Assembly (NCBI RefSeq): GCF_036241575.1
Contig: NZ_CP108455.1
Span: forward strand, 7,609,001 to 7,673,000
Direction of reading: 5' to 3'
DNA: 64,000 bases
DNA from: Streptomyces sp. NBC_01267
GTDB lineage: Bacteria; Actinomycetota; Actinomycetes; Streptomycetales; Streptomycetaceae
Shown here: positions 46,502 through 54,692 of the stretch, in pieces
How the letters are laid out: every line of letters begins with the position of its first letter
Numbering within the stretch: position 1 is the first letter of the stretch
The notes under the pieces: model-generated
Database searches by the model: none
What the model was told of the DNA's origin: nothing
What the model saw: the letters and a program-made list of their open reading frames with translations, nothing else
Made by a program: the position numbers and the translations under genes

Positions 46502-48012
46502 GCGTGATCATCGGCGTCGACATCGGCACCTCCGTCACCAAAGCCGTCGCCTTCGACAGTTCGGGGGCCCCGCTCGGCTCGGCGGACCGCCGCAGCCACC
46601 TGCACCGGCTGTCCGGCAGCCGCGTCGAACAGGACCTCGACGACGTGGTCCGTACGGTCGCCGAAGTCGTGCGGGAGACCGCCGCCGCGCTGCCCGAGCC
46701 GCCGACCGCGCTCGCCCTCACCGGTCAGGGCGACGGGTTGTGGCTGCGCGACGCCGACGGCCGCGCGGTCCGCCCGGCGATCTCCTGGATGGACGGGCGC
46801 GCCTCCGACCGTGTCGCGCGGTGGCTGGCGGACGGCACCGTCCAGCAGGTGTACGGAAGGACAGGCTCCGGCATGTTTCCCGGCTGCCACGCCCCGCTCC
46901 TCGCGCACCTCCAGGAACACGAGCCGCAGACCCTGCGGCGCGCGGCCACCGCGGGTTACTGCGTGGACGCCGTGGCCCAGCGCCTCACCGGCCGGATCAG
47001 CGTGGACGCCTCCGACGCCACCCTGCCCTTCCTCGACCCGGTGACCCGCACCTACTCCCACGAGGCGCTGGCCGCCTGCGGCATCGAGGACCAGGCCCGT
47101 CTGCTGCCCGCTCCGGCCGAGCCGGGAACCGTCCTCACCCTGGACGCGCACGGCGCCGACCTGCTGGGCCTCCCCGCCGGAACTCCGCTCACCGCAGGCC
47201 CGTACGACCTTCCTGCCTGCGCCATCGGCAGCGGCGTGCGCGACGTCGGGGACGGGCTGCTGATCGTCGGCACCACCCTCGCCTGCCAGGTCCTCACCGA
47301 CCAGGTCCGTCCCGACCGCTCCGCCGAGCCGGCCGGCATGTGGCTGTGCACCCCGGATCCGGGCCGCTGGCTGCGTTCCATGCCCGCCATGGTCGGCACG
47401 GCCGCCCTGGAGTGGGTGCTCGCCCTCACCGGATCGGCCATGGCCGACCTCGACCGTCTGCTCGCCGACAGCCCGCCGGGCGCGAACGGGGTCACCTCAC
47501 TGCCGTTCCTCTCCGACGCGGGGGAGCGCGCGCCCTTCGTGGACCCGCGCGCCACCGGTCGCCTCGACGGGCTCACCCTGGCGCACACCCGCGCCGACGC
47601 GGTACGCGCCATGTGCGAGGCCATCGGCTATGCCGCCCGCCACTGTCTGGAGGCCGCCGGTCTCACCGGGACTCTCGCCGCCTGCGGGGGCGGCACCCGC
47701 TCGGGCCCGTGGGTGCAGCTCTTCGCCGATGTGCTGGGGCGCGAGATCCGGGTACCGGTCGAGAACGAGGTGGGCGCGCTGGGCGCGGTCCGGGTGGCTC
47801 GCCGGTTCCTCGGCGAACCGGCCGGGACGGCGCCCCAGGCGTTCCGCGCCGTGCAGCCGCGCCGGGGCTCACGTGCGGTGTACGAGGACGGCTACGCCGC
47901 CTACCGCACCGCACTCGCCGCGGCCCGCGACGCACGGTGGGGTGAGCCGGGTCCGCAGGACACGGGCGAGCCGGTGCGCGCCCCCCGGCCCATGCCTGTC
48001 CAGCGGGAATGA
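46498..48012 (+). CDS. FGGY-family carbohydrate kinase, second copy
   Basis: 504 residues. IIGVDIGTSVTKAVAFDSSG (phosphate 1), SWMDGRA (substrate Asp/Arg), GPYDLPACAIGSG (catalytic-base Asp) and LAACGGGTRSGPWVQLFADVLGREI (ATP site). It is not closely similar to the kinase at 40935-42404, so it probably has another substrate. Coupled to the hydroxyacid dehydrogenase, which suggests that an acidic sugar derivative (an aldonate or similar) is handled; autoinducer-2-type kinases are another FGGY branch to consider. Confidence 0.9.
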   Translation: MSVIIGVDIGTSVTKAVAFDSSGAPLGSADRRSHLHRLSGSRVEQDLDDVVRTVAEVVRETAAALPEPPTALALTGQGDGLWLRDADGRAVRPAISWMDGRASDRVARWLADGTVQQVYGRTGSGMFPGCHAPLLAHLQEHEPQTLRRAATAGYCVDAVAQRLTGRISVDASDATLPFLDPVTRTYSHEALAACGIEDQARLLPAPAEPGTVLTLDAHGADLLGLPAGTPLTAGPYDLPACAIGSGVRDVGDGLLIVGTTLACQVLTDQVRPDRSAEPAGMWLCTPDPGRWLRSMPAMVGTAALEWVLALTGSAMADLDRLLADSPPGANGVTSLPFLSDAGERAPFVDPRATGRLDGLTLAHTRADAVRAMCEAIGYAARHCLEAAGLTGTLAACGGGTRSGPWVQLFADVLGREIRVPVENEVGALGAVRVARRFLGEPAGTAPQAFRAVQPRRGSRAVYEDGYAAYRTALAAARDARWGEPGPQDTGEPVRAPRPMPVQRE

Positions 48013-48024
48013 CCGCTGCGCAGG

Positions 48025-48049
48025 GGGAGCGCCCGGAACGCGTGCTCCC
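48025..48049. terminator. hairpin between convergent genes
   Basis: GGGAGCGC (48025-48032) pairs with 48042-48049 over 8 bp including one G-U, with a 9-nt loop, between the kinase stop and the convergent HAD gene stop. Confidence 0.6.
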
Positions 48050-48051
48050 GC

Positions 48052-48858
48052 TCAGGCGAACAGCCGCTCCAGCACCACCGCTATGCCGTCCTCCTCGTTC
48101 GACAGCGTCACCTCGTCCGCAGCCGCCCTGAGCTCGGGGTGGGCGTTGGCCATGGCCACCCCGTGTCCGGAACGCTGGAACATGGGCAGATCGTTGGGCA
48201 TGTCGCCGAACGCGATCGTGTGCATCGGGTCCAGCCCCCACACGTCGGCGGCCAGCGCGAGCCCGGTGCCCTTGTCCACCCCGTGCGGCGCCAGCTCCAC
48301 CGTGCCCGGACCCGCCATCGTGACGGTGGCCAGATCCCCGGTCGCCGCACGGGCGGCGGCGGTCAGTTCGTCGTCCGAGAGCTCCGGATGGCGCACCAGG
48401 ACCTTGATGACCGGCGCTGCCCACAGCTCGGCGCGGAGCCCGACGCGCACGGCGGGAAGTCCCACGTGGGCCATGCGGTAGCCCGGCTCGATGAGTGTCC
48501 GGCCGTCGGTCCCGTCCTGGTCGACGGCGGCGAAGACCGGACCGACCTCTGCCTCGATCTTGCCGAGCGCGGTGTCGGCCAGCTCCCGGTCCAGGGTCAC
48601 CGAACGCAGCAGCCGGGCCGTGTCGGAGTCGTACAGCTGCGTCCCCTGGCCGCAGACGACCGGGCCGCGGTAACCGATACCGGCGAGCACGTCCCGCACG
48701 CCCGGCACGGGCCGGCCGGTGACGATCAGGTGTCTGGCTCCGGCCGAGACGGCCCTTGCGAGTGCGGCACGGGACCGGGGGCTCACCGTGTCACCGCGGC
48801 GTAGCAGGGTGCCGTCCAGATCGGTGGCGACGATGGCAGGGGCGGGCGGGATGCGCAT
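48052..48858 (-). CDS. HAD-superfamily (Cof-type, IIB) sugar phosphatase
   Basis: 268 residues. HAD motif I is VATDLDGTLLRRGD, motif II the Thr in LIVTGRPVPG, motif III the Lys in VDKGTGLALA and motif IV GDMPNDLPMF. The type IIB cap lies at about 85-190. It dephosphorylates a sugar phosphate or similar metabolite. Convergent with the kinase operon; its own promoter is 5' of 48858. Confidence 0.92.
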   Translation of the reverse strand: MRIPPAPAIVATDLDGTLLRRGDTVSPRSRAALARAVSAGARHLIVTGRPVPGVRDVLAGIGYRGPVVCGQGTQLYDSDTARLLRSVTLDRELADTALGKIEAEVGPVFAAVDQDGTDGRTLIEPGYRMAHVGLPAVRVGLRAELWAAPVIKVLVRHPELSDDELTAAARAATGDLATVTMAGPGTVELAPHGVDKGTGLALAADVWGLDPMHTIAFGDMPNDLPMFQRSGHGVAMANAHPELRAAADEVTLSNEEDGIAVVLERLFA

Positions 48859-48929
48859 GGCTCAAGCCTATGGAGATCGGCCTTCGGCCGTACGGCCCTG
48901 ACCTGCGACGACGGTCAGGTTCCGGAGCC

Positions 48930-48981
48930 GCGACAGGTACTCCCGCCGACACGGCGCTGTGTCGGCGGGAGTACCTGTCGC
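48930..48981. terminator. 23-bp perfect inverted repeat, probable terminator of the nan-type operon
   Basis: The arms 48930-48952 and 48959-48981 are perfectly complementary over 23 bp around the 6-nt loop GGCGCT. It lies about 145 bp downstream of the nanE stop and 70 bp before the HAD gene start, so it can end the operon and insulate the HAD gene. The remaining gap (48982-49126) shows no gene. Confidence 0.75.
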
Positions 48982-49126
48982 CGGGCTCACCGGGAACACG
49001 AAGACCAGCGAGGCCGGCAACGTGAACGCGTTTGCTGGACGGCGTATTTGAGGGCGCGTTCGGAGTCGATGCCGTACCCGCCTTCCTGGTGCCGATCCGG
49101 TCGCCGACGAACCCGGCGGGCCGGCG

Positions 49127-49813
49127 TCAGCGCTGAGCCAGCTCTGCAACGAACTTGCTGGTCAGTGCGGTGGGAGCGGTGATGGCCGTGCCGACGACGA
49201 CACTGTGGGCGCCGCGTGCCAGGGCTTCGGCAGCCTCCTGGGGAGTACGGATGCGGCCCTCGGCCACCACCGGCACGTCCAGTACCGCGGCGAGCTCGGC
49301 GACGAGATCGAGGTCCGGTCCGTCCTGCTGGGGTGAACCAGGGACGTAGCCGGACAGGGTGGTGGACACGATGTCGGCGCCCTCGGCGGCGGCGGTGATG
49401 CCTTCGGCCAGGGTCGCGACGTCGGCCATCACCAGTGCGCCCGCCGCGTGGACCGCCACGACCAGCTCGGCGAAGGTACTGCCGTCGGGGCGCGGCCGAG
49501 CGGTGGCGTCGGCGGCGACCACGTCGGCACCCGCCTCGGCGACGGCCAGGGCGTGCCGGACGGTCGGTGTGATGTACACGCCGGTGTCGCCGTCCTTCCA
49601 CAGCCCGATCAGGGGGAGGTCGACGGACTTCCGGATGGCGGCCAGGACCTCGGGCTCATTGGCGCGGATCGCCGCTGCCCCGCCGGCTGCGGCGGCCTCC
49701 GCCAGGCGGGCGAGGGTGGCGGTCTCCCGCATCGGGTCGCCGGGCGGGGCCTGGCAGGACACGATCAGCCGGCCTTCGAATGCCTGGACCAGTGCTGAGG
49801 ACGGTGTGCTCAT
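49127..49813 (-). CDS. nanE: N-acylglucosamine-6-phosphate 2-epimerase
   Basis: 228 residues, a TIM barrel with LIVSCQAPPGDPMRETATLARLAEAAAAGG at the N-terminus, RANEPEVLAAI, LIGLWKD, YITPT, VVAADAT, MADVATLAEG and VPVVAEGRIRTPQEA, which are the NanE family signatures. It converts ManNAc-6-phosphate to GlcNAc-6-phosphate. It is the third gene of the operon (lyase-nanK-nanE), overlapping nanK by 4 nt. Confidence 0.93.
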   Translation of the reverse strand: MSTPSSALVQAFEGRLIVSCQAPPGDPMRETATLARLAEAAAAGGAAAIRANEPEVLAAIRKSVDLPLIGLWKDGDTGVYITPTVRHALAVAEAGADVVAADATARPRPDGSTFAELVVAVHAAGALVMADVATLAEGITAAAEGADIVSTTLSGYVPGSPQQDGPDLDLVAELAAVLDVPVVAEGRIRTPQEAAEALARGAHSVVVGTAITAPTALTSKFVAELAQR

Positions 49814-50754
49814 TGCGGTACTCCCGGTCGGTGGAGAGGAACGGTGGTGGTGAGGACAGCGGCGCCGATCACGGCGGCGTCGTGGCCGTACAGCGGTGCG
49901 GTGGGGCGCAGCCGCCGCAGCGGCGGCATGAGTTCGTGCGTGAAGGCGTCCGTCAGCGCGTCCCAGTACAGCGGGCCGATCTGCGGGACACCACCACCGA
50001 CCACGACCCGGTCCGGGCCGAAGGCGTTGGCGAGCCCGCCGAGGGCGCGGCCCGCGGCCCGCGCGCCGGTGACGACGGCGCGGACCGCGCTGTCCTCGCC
50101 TTGTGCGGCCCGCTCGGCGACGGTCTGCAGCCGGTCGGCGGTGCGGCCCGCGAGACGCTCGTACAGGGCGGTGATGCCGGGTCCGGAGGCGATGACCTCC
50201 AGGTGCCCCGCGCCGCCGCAGGTGCAGTCGAGGCCAGCGGCCTCCGGGCTCGGCAGATGCCCGATGTGCCCGGCGATACCCGCCGCTCCGTGCAGCATGC
50301 GCCCGTCACAGGCGAGCGCTCCGCCGACCCCGGTGCCGATGGCGGCGAACAGCAGGGAAGCACGGTCACCGTCGACAGCCGCGAGTTCCGGTCCGGCGGT
50401 GGCGCGGACGTCGTTGTCGCAGGCGACCGGAAGGCCCGTGCGGTCCGCCAGGCCGGTGCCCAGGGCGGTGCCCGCCCAGCCGCGGATCGAGTCCGTCGCG
50501 CTGGTGACCATGCCCGAACGCGGATCGATGACACCGGCCGCCGCGACCCCGATCGCCGTCGCACCGTCGTCGACGGTGCGGGCGGCGTCACGCAAGGCGT
50601 CGAGCACGGCTTCGGCGCCCTCGGTCGCGGGCGTCGGCCGGGTGTGCCGGGCGAGCACCGTGCCACCCGGGCCCACCAGCGCCGCGGCGATCTTCGTGCC
50701 GCCCAGGTCGAGCCCGATCACCGGGCCCGGCAGGGGCAGTCGGCGGGTACTCAT
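49810..50754 (-). CDS. nanK: ROK-family kinase, probable N-acetylmannosamine kinase
   Basis: 314 residues without a DNA-binding domain. VIGLDLGGTKIAAALV (ATP phosphate loop), AIGTGVGGALACDGRMLHGAAGIAGHIGH (catalytic/sugar site) and a zinc motif CTCGGAGHLE, in which the usual third Cys (GC-x-E) is His. Its place between nanE and an NAL-family lyase supports ManNAc phosphorylation, though a glucokinase-like role cannot be excluded. Overlaps both neighbours by 4 nt. Confidence 0.85.
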   Translation of the reverse strand: MSTRRLPLPGPVIGLDLGGTKIAAALVGPGGTVLARHTRPTPATEGAEAVLDALRDAARTVDDGATAIGVAAAGVIDPRSGMVTSATDSIRGWAGTALGTGLADRTGLPVACDNDVRATAGPELAAVDGDRASLLFAAIGTGVGGALACDGRMLHGAAGIAGHIGHLPSPEAAGLDCTCGGAGHLEVIASGPGITALYERLAGRTADRLQTVAERAAQGEDSAVRAVVTGARAAGRALGGLANAFGPDRVVVGGGVPQIGPLYWDALTDAFTHELMPPLRRLRPTAPLYGHDAAVIGAAVLTTTVPLHRPGVPQ

Positions 50755-51710
50755 CGGACCGGCGTCAGCCCGGCGGCGCGCAGCCGCTGGTCGACGAGTG
50801 CGAGGGACCGGGTGTCGAGCTGGATCTGCGGGAACGCGGTGTCGCCGCAGTCGATGACGCCGAGCAGCTTCAGAGCGCCCTTGAACGCCCCGAGCGCCGA
50901 GGAACTGCGTCCCATGTCCGCGTCCGGACCCGCGTCGACGAGGGCGAACAGCTCGACGAGGCGCTCCTGCTCCTTGGCGGCCAGCGCCCAGTCACCCGCG
51001 CGGGCGGCCTCGTACAGGCGCACGTACGCGGCGGGGTCGACGTTGCCGATGCCGGGCACGACACCGTCCGCACCGGCCAGCAGCGCGGCGTCCACGGTGA
51101 GTTCGGAGCCGGTGAGGATGCTGAAGCGGGGCGCGGGTCCTTCGGCGCGCCCGTCGCGGCCACCGAATTCGACGATGAGGCGGCGCAGGCCGCCCTCGTC
51201 GCCGCTGCTGTCCTTGAGACCCGCCAGGGTGCCGTCCTCGGCGAGCGCGTGGACGAGGGATGCGGAGAGCTTGGTGTGCACGGACACCGGAAGGTCGTAC
51301 GCGAACAGCGGCAGGTCGACACTCGACCGGATGCGCCGGAAGTGCCCGGCGATCTCCTTGGGGTGGGTGCGCGTGTAGAAGGGCGCGGTGGCGACGATCG
51401 CGTCCGCGCCGGCCTCGGCGGCGACGCGGGCGTGGTCGATCACGCGCGGCGTCGTCGTGTCGATGACACCGGCGAGCACCGGAACGCGGCCGGCCGCCGT
51501 GCGGACCACGGTGTCCAGGGCCGTCCTGCGCTGTGTGTCGGTGAGGTAGGCGACCTCGCTGGTCGATCCCAGGGCGAACAGACCGTGCACACCTCCGCCG
51601 ATCAGGTGCTCGACCAGACGGGAGAGCGACGCGGTGTCGACCTCCCCGGTGGCGTCGAGCGGGGTACAGACGGGCGGTACGACCCCGCGGAGGGGGGCGG
51701 TCAGCGGCAT
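50751..51710 (-). CDS. DapA/NanA-family aldolase, probable N-acetylneuraminate lyase
   Basis: 319 residues from ATG 51710 with AGGAG upstream. The class I aldolase barrel has the loop GLFALGSTSEVAYLT, the conserved Tyr in LFAYDLPV (about residue 137) and the Schiff-base Lys in LAGLKDSSGD (about 165). First gene of the operon with nanK and nanE, so pyruvate release from a sialic acid or a similar 2-keto-3-deoxy acid is likely. The family also contains dihydrodipicolinate synthase and keto-deoxy-sugar-acid aldolases, so the symbol is withheld. Confidence 0.85.
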   Translation of the reverse strand: MPLTAPLRGVVPPVCTPLDATGEVDTASLSRLVEHLIGGGVHGLFALGSTSEVAYLTDTQRRTALDTVVRTAAGRVPVLAGVIDTTTPRVIDHARVAAEAGADAIVATAPFYTRTHPKEIAGHFRRIRSSVDLPLFAYDLPVSVHTKLSASLVHALAEDGTLAGLKDSSGDEGGLRRLIVEFGGRDGRAEGPAPRFSILTGSELTVDAALLAGADGVVPGIGNVDPAAYVRLYEAARAGDWALAAKEQERLVELFALVDAGPDADMGRSSSALGAFKGALKLLGVIDCGDTAFPQIQLDTRSLALVDQRLRAAGLTPVR

Positions 51711-51721
51711 TTCGGTACTCC

Positions 51722-51765
51722 TGGTGCTGCGAGGGCGTGGAACTGGTACTGCGAGGGCGTGGAAC
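51722..51765. repeat. tandem 22-bp duplication in the lyase operon leader
   Basis: Units 51722-51743 and 51744-51765 differ at one base (TGGTG/TGGTA at the start). They lie immediately upstream of the lyase ribosome site, 12-55 bp from the ATG. The unit length is not a multiple of three, so it is not coding. Confidence 0.75.
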
Positions 51766-51784
51766 CATCCACAACATGAGACGT

Positions 51785-51811
51785 CAGATGTCCTATGTCT
51801 GGAGCTAGAAT
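51785..51811 (+). promoter_or_regulatory. promoter and candidate operator of the FCD-type GntR gene
   Basis: TAGAAT (51806-51811) is a near-consensus -10. Just upstream is CAGATGTCCTATGTCTG (51785-51801), a partly palindromic site with CAGA/TCTG ends and direct repeats of ATGTC, covering the spacer. It lies between the divergent lyase operon and the GntR gene and is the best operator candidate. Confidence 0.5.
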
Positions 51812-51885
51812 AGTCCCGGCCCGGCACGAATCGTCAAGAGCGTCTTGGGTCACACACCGCCCAGCGCCCGGAAGGAGCCCCCGAA

Positions 51886-52584
51886 ATGGTCCGCAGTACG
51901 GTGTCCGAAGACATCCAGGCCCGGATCCGGCAGCTGATCCTGGACCGTGAGCTGTCGCCCGGCGGCCTCCTGCCCGCCGAGAGTGAACTGACGGAGCTCT
52001 TCGGTGTGAGCCGGGTGTCGGTCCGTGAGGCGCTCAAGGCGCTGCAGGCACTGCAGGTCGTGGAGATCCGTCGCGGGTCCGGCACCTATGTCGGCTCGCT
52101 GTCCCTGGCACCCCTGGTGGAGGGTCTCGCGTTCCGGGCGGCCGTACGTCACCGCAGCGGGGAAGCGAGCCTGTACGAACTCATGCGGGTACGTGAGGCG
52201 TTGGAAGTGGGCCTGATCGACAGTGTCGCGGCGGCGGCGGTGCCGCAGGAGGACCTCATGGACCTGCGCGGGATCGTGGCGGTCATGGAACGCGAGGCGG
52301 CGGGCGGGCGGATCGCCCGCTCCACCGACCGGGCCTTCCACCTCGCGCTCTACCGTTCCTTCGGCAACCACCTGCTCAGTGAGGTGCTCGACGCCTTCTG
52401 GGCCGCCATGGACCAGGTGCGCGGCGAAGTCGGCGACAGTCACCAGGAGACGGCCGTGACCCTTGCCCACCATCGGGAGATCGTCGACGCGATCGCCGCG
52501 GCGGACGGCCCCCGCGCGTCCGCCGCGATGCGCACGCACTTCGACGGCATCAGGGAACGCCTGGCCCCGGGGTCCGACGCCTGA
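51886..52584 (+). CDS. GntR-family regulator, FadR/FCD subgroup
   Basis: 232 residues; AAGGAG ribosome site. Winged helix at about 5-70 (ARIRQLILDRELSPGGLLPAESELTELFGVSRVSVREALKALQALQVVEIRRGSGTYV) and an FCD all-helical effector domain (about 85-225: LMRVREALEVGLI, DRAFHLALYRSFGN, HHREIVDAIAAAD) with the usual Asp/His metal ligands. Divergent from the lyase-nanK-nanE operon, which it probably controls, like NanR-type regulators. Confidence 0.92.
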   Translation: MVRSTVSEDIQARIRQLILDRELSPGGLLPAESELTELFGVSRVSVREALKALQALQVVEIRRGSGTYVGSLSLAPLVEGLAFRAAVRHRSGEASLYELMRVREALEVGLIDSVAAAAVPQEDLMDLRGIVAVMEREAAGGRIARSTDRAFHLALYRSFGNHLLSEVLDAFWAAMDQVRGEVGDSHQETAVTLAHHREIVDAIAAADGPRASAAMRTHFDGIRERLAPGSDA

Positions 52585-52673
52585 CGGGAACTCCGCCGCG
52601 ACGGTCCGGGCGGTGCGACCCGTGCCGGTCGCGCCGTCGGCGCCAGGATCAATCTGCAGCGACGTCAAGCGAG

Positions 52674-52702
52674 TTGAGGTACCGATGGGCCGCCAAGGTA
52701 AT
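52674..52702 (+). promoter_or_regulatory. possible promoter of the thiopeptide operon
   Basis: TTGAGG (52674-52679), 17 bp, GGTAAT (52697-52702), about 85 bp before the first thiopeptide gene. The -10 is weak. No operator was recognised. Confidence 0.3.
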
Positions 52703-52787
52703 CCTGCGGTCGGCCTGCGGTACAGCCGTCAAGACGGTGGGGTGCACGGCCGTGATACTCGGCTGATCACCGATCCGAAGGCTGGCG

Positions 52788-54692
52788 ATGCGACCAAAAC
52801 TGAAGTCCGACGTGCTGTACGTGCCGACCGCCGACGGAGTGCACGTGTTCGGTGCGGGAGCTGACGTCGCGCTGGGCGGCCGGACCGCCTACCAGTGGCT
52901 CGACCGGCTCGCTCCGCACCTCGACGGCTCGACCGAACTCGACGACCTCGTGCGCAACCTGCCGGACGACAAACGCGCGGCGGTGGACGCGTTGGTACGA
53001 CGGCTGCACGCGGCCGGCTGCGTGCGGGACGCCGCCGAGGACCGGCCGCACGGTCTCACCGAACGGGAACTGGCCACCTACGCGGCGGAGATCGCCTTCG
53101 TCGAGTACCACCGCGACTCGGCCGCCCGGCGCTTCGAGTCCTACCGCAACAGCGCGGTGGTCGTCGTGGGCGCGGGCCCCGCGTTCACCGCGCTGGTCTG
53201 CTCGGCGCTGCACTCGGGGGTCCGCCGGCTCCGCGCCGTCCGGACGGCCGAGACCGCGACGAACACGGACCGGCTGGCCGAGCTGGCAGCCGAGGCCGCG
53301 TGCCGGGACCCGGAGCAGACACTCGTCCAGGTACCGCTGTCCGACGAGGAGGAGGCCGGGCTGGCCCACGTGGACCTGGTGCTGCACGTGGCCTCGTCGG
53401 AGCCCGGGGTGGACCGTGCGCTGCGCCTGGACCGACTGTGCAGGGACTCGGACACGCCATTGGTGCAGGGCCTCGTGCTCGACGATGTCGCGTGGCTGGG
53501 TCCCGTCGGCCCGGCCTGGGAGTCGGCCTGGCTTCGGCTGGGACACGTCCTGGGGGCGCCCGGTCCGGCCGGACCCGGCGAGTTCCTCACCGGTCCGGCC
53601 GCCGCGGTGGTGGCCGGACATCTCGGGCTCGCCGCGTTCCAGCTGCTGACGGGCGTCACCCCTGCCGACGGCACCGACCTCACCAGGATCGACCTGGAGA
53701 CCCTGCGGACATCGGTCCACGGATTCCTGCCGCACCCGGCCACCCGGCCGGCCCGGCCGGAGACCGAGCAGGAGTTCACCGACCGGATCGACCGGCTGGG
53801 CACGGCCGAGCCGGTCACCGAGCAGGACTTCTCCGCTCGGGCCGCCCGCTGCTTCGACCCGCACGTGGGCCTCATGCGGAAGCTGGACGAACAGGACTTC
53901 ACCCAGCTGCCGCTGCACGTCACCGAGGCCGTCACCCGTACCGCCCGAGGGGGCCGCGTCTTCGGCGCGGGAACGAGTTTCGCCGAGGCACGACACCGTG
54001 CCGCGCTGCGCGGTCTCGCGGTGTACGCGGCGGGCGCACCCGACCCGCGCAGGTTCGGCCCCGGCTCCACCGTGTGGGGCTGGGACCTCGCGACCCGGCG
54101 CGCCAGAGCGGTACCGGCGGCCGAGGCCTTCGGTACGGGTGCGGGCCTGGCGGCGCGGCTGGGCTGGCACCACGCAGTGACCGATGGAATCGGGCAGCAG
54201 CTGGCCCGGTTGGCCGTGGCCGACGTACGGGCCCGCCGTTCGCACCCGGTGGCCCTGGATCTCGCGGGCGCGGCCCTGACCGGGAGGGCGGCGCGCCTTC
54301 TCGGCCTGCTGCGTTCGGCCCGGGGCTCCGTCCGGGTCGCCGACATCGGTGGTGCGCTCGGGGTGCCGGTGCTGGCCTGGTGGCAGGACGGCCGGCCGAT
54401 CGCGGTGACCTGCGGCCCGGACGCGGTGGCCGAAGGACTGGAGCGGGCCGTCCTGGACCGGCAGGCGGTCCTGGCCGACCAGCCCGACTACGCGCCTGCC
54501 CCGGTCACCGGACTGCACGGAGTGCCGGACCCGGCCTCCGGTGCGCGACGGCCCGGCGAACCCGGCCGGCAACAGATGATGCGCGCCCTGCGGCTCCGCC
54601 GGCTGTGTCCGGTCGTGGTACCGCTCGACCACGATCCGGCGGTGCACGAGGTGCTGCCCGGCGTACTGCGCGTTGTGCTGGCCGATGGGTGA
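52788..54692 (+). CDS. thiopeptide leader-binding protein (Ocin-ThiF / YcaO-like, TbtF type)
   Basis: 634 residues. Residues about 5-85 look like a PqqD-like recognition element that binds the precursor leader (VLYVPTADGVHVFGAGADVALGGRTAYQWLDRLAP). Residues about 120-290 are a ThiF/E1-like Rossmann domain without the usual catalytic motifs (AVVVVGAGPAFTALVCSAL). The C-terminal 250 residues resemble a non-catalytic YcaO-type region (FDPHVGLMRKLDEQDFTQLPLHVTEAV and GGRVFGAGTSFAEARHRAALRGL). This is the layout of thiopeptide F-proteins, which deliver the precursor to the cyclodehydratase. First gene of the cluster; overlaps the dehydrogenase gene by 8 nt. Confidence 0.87.
   Translation: MRPKLKSDVLYVPTADGVHVFGAGADVALGGRTAYQWLDRLAPHLDGSTELDDLVRNLPDDKRAAVDALVRRLHAAGCVRDAAEDRPHGLTERELATYAAEIAFVEYHRDSAARRFESYRNSAVVVVGAGPAFTALVCSALHSGVRRLRAVRTAETATNTDRLAELAAEAACRDPEQTLVQVPLSDEEEAGLAHVDLVLHVASSEPGVDRALRLDRLCRDSDTPLVQGLVLDDVAWLGPVGPAWESAWLRLGHVLGAPGPAGPGEFLTGPAAAVVAGHLGLAAFQLLTGVTPADGTDLTRIDLETLRTSVHGFLPHPATRPARPETEQEFTDRIDRLGTAEPVTEQDFSARAARCFDPHVGLMRKLDEQDFTQLPLHVTEAVTRTARGGRVFGAGTSFAEARHRAALRGLAVYAAGAPDPRRFGPGSTVWGWDLATRRARAVPAAEAFGTGAGLAARLGWHHAVTDGIGQQLARLAVADVRARRSHPVALDLAGAALTGRAARLLGLLRSARGSVRVADIGGALGVPVLAWWQDGRPIAVTCGPDAVAEGLERAVLDRQAVLADQPDYAPAPVTGLHGVPDPASGARRPGEPGRQQMMRALRLRRLCPVVVPLDHDPAVHEVLPGVLRVVLADG

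Noticed and set aside
48990..49126. Minus-strand frame giving GIDSERALKYAVQQTR downstream of nanE
   Set aside because: It has no start, no ribosome site and is only a short readable stretch; I could not connect it with any family, so I did not call a gene relic.
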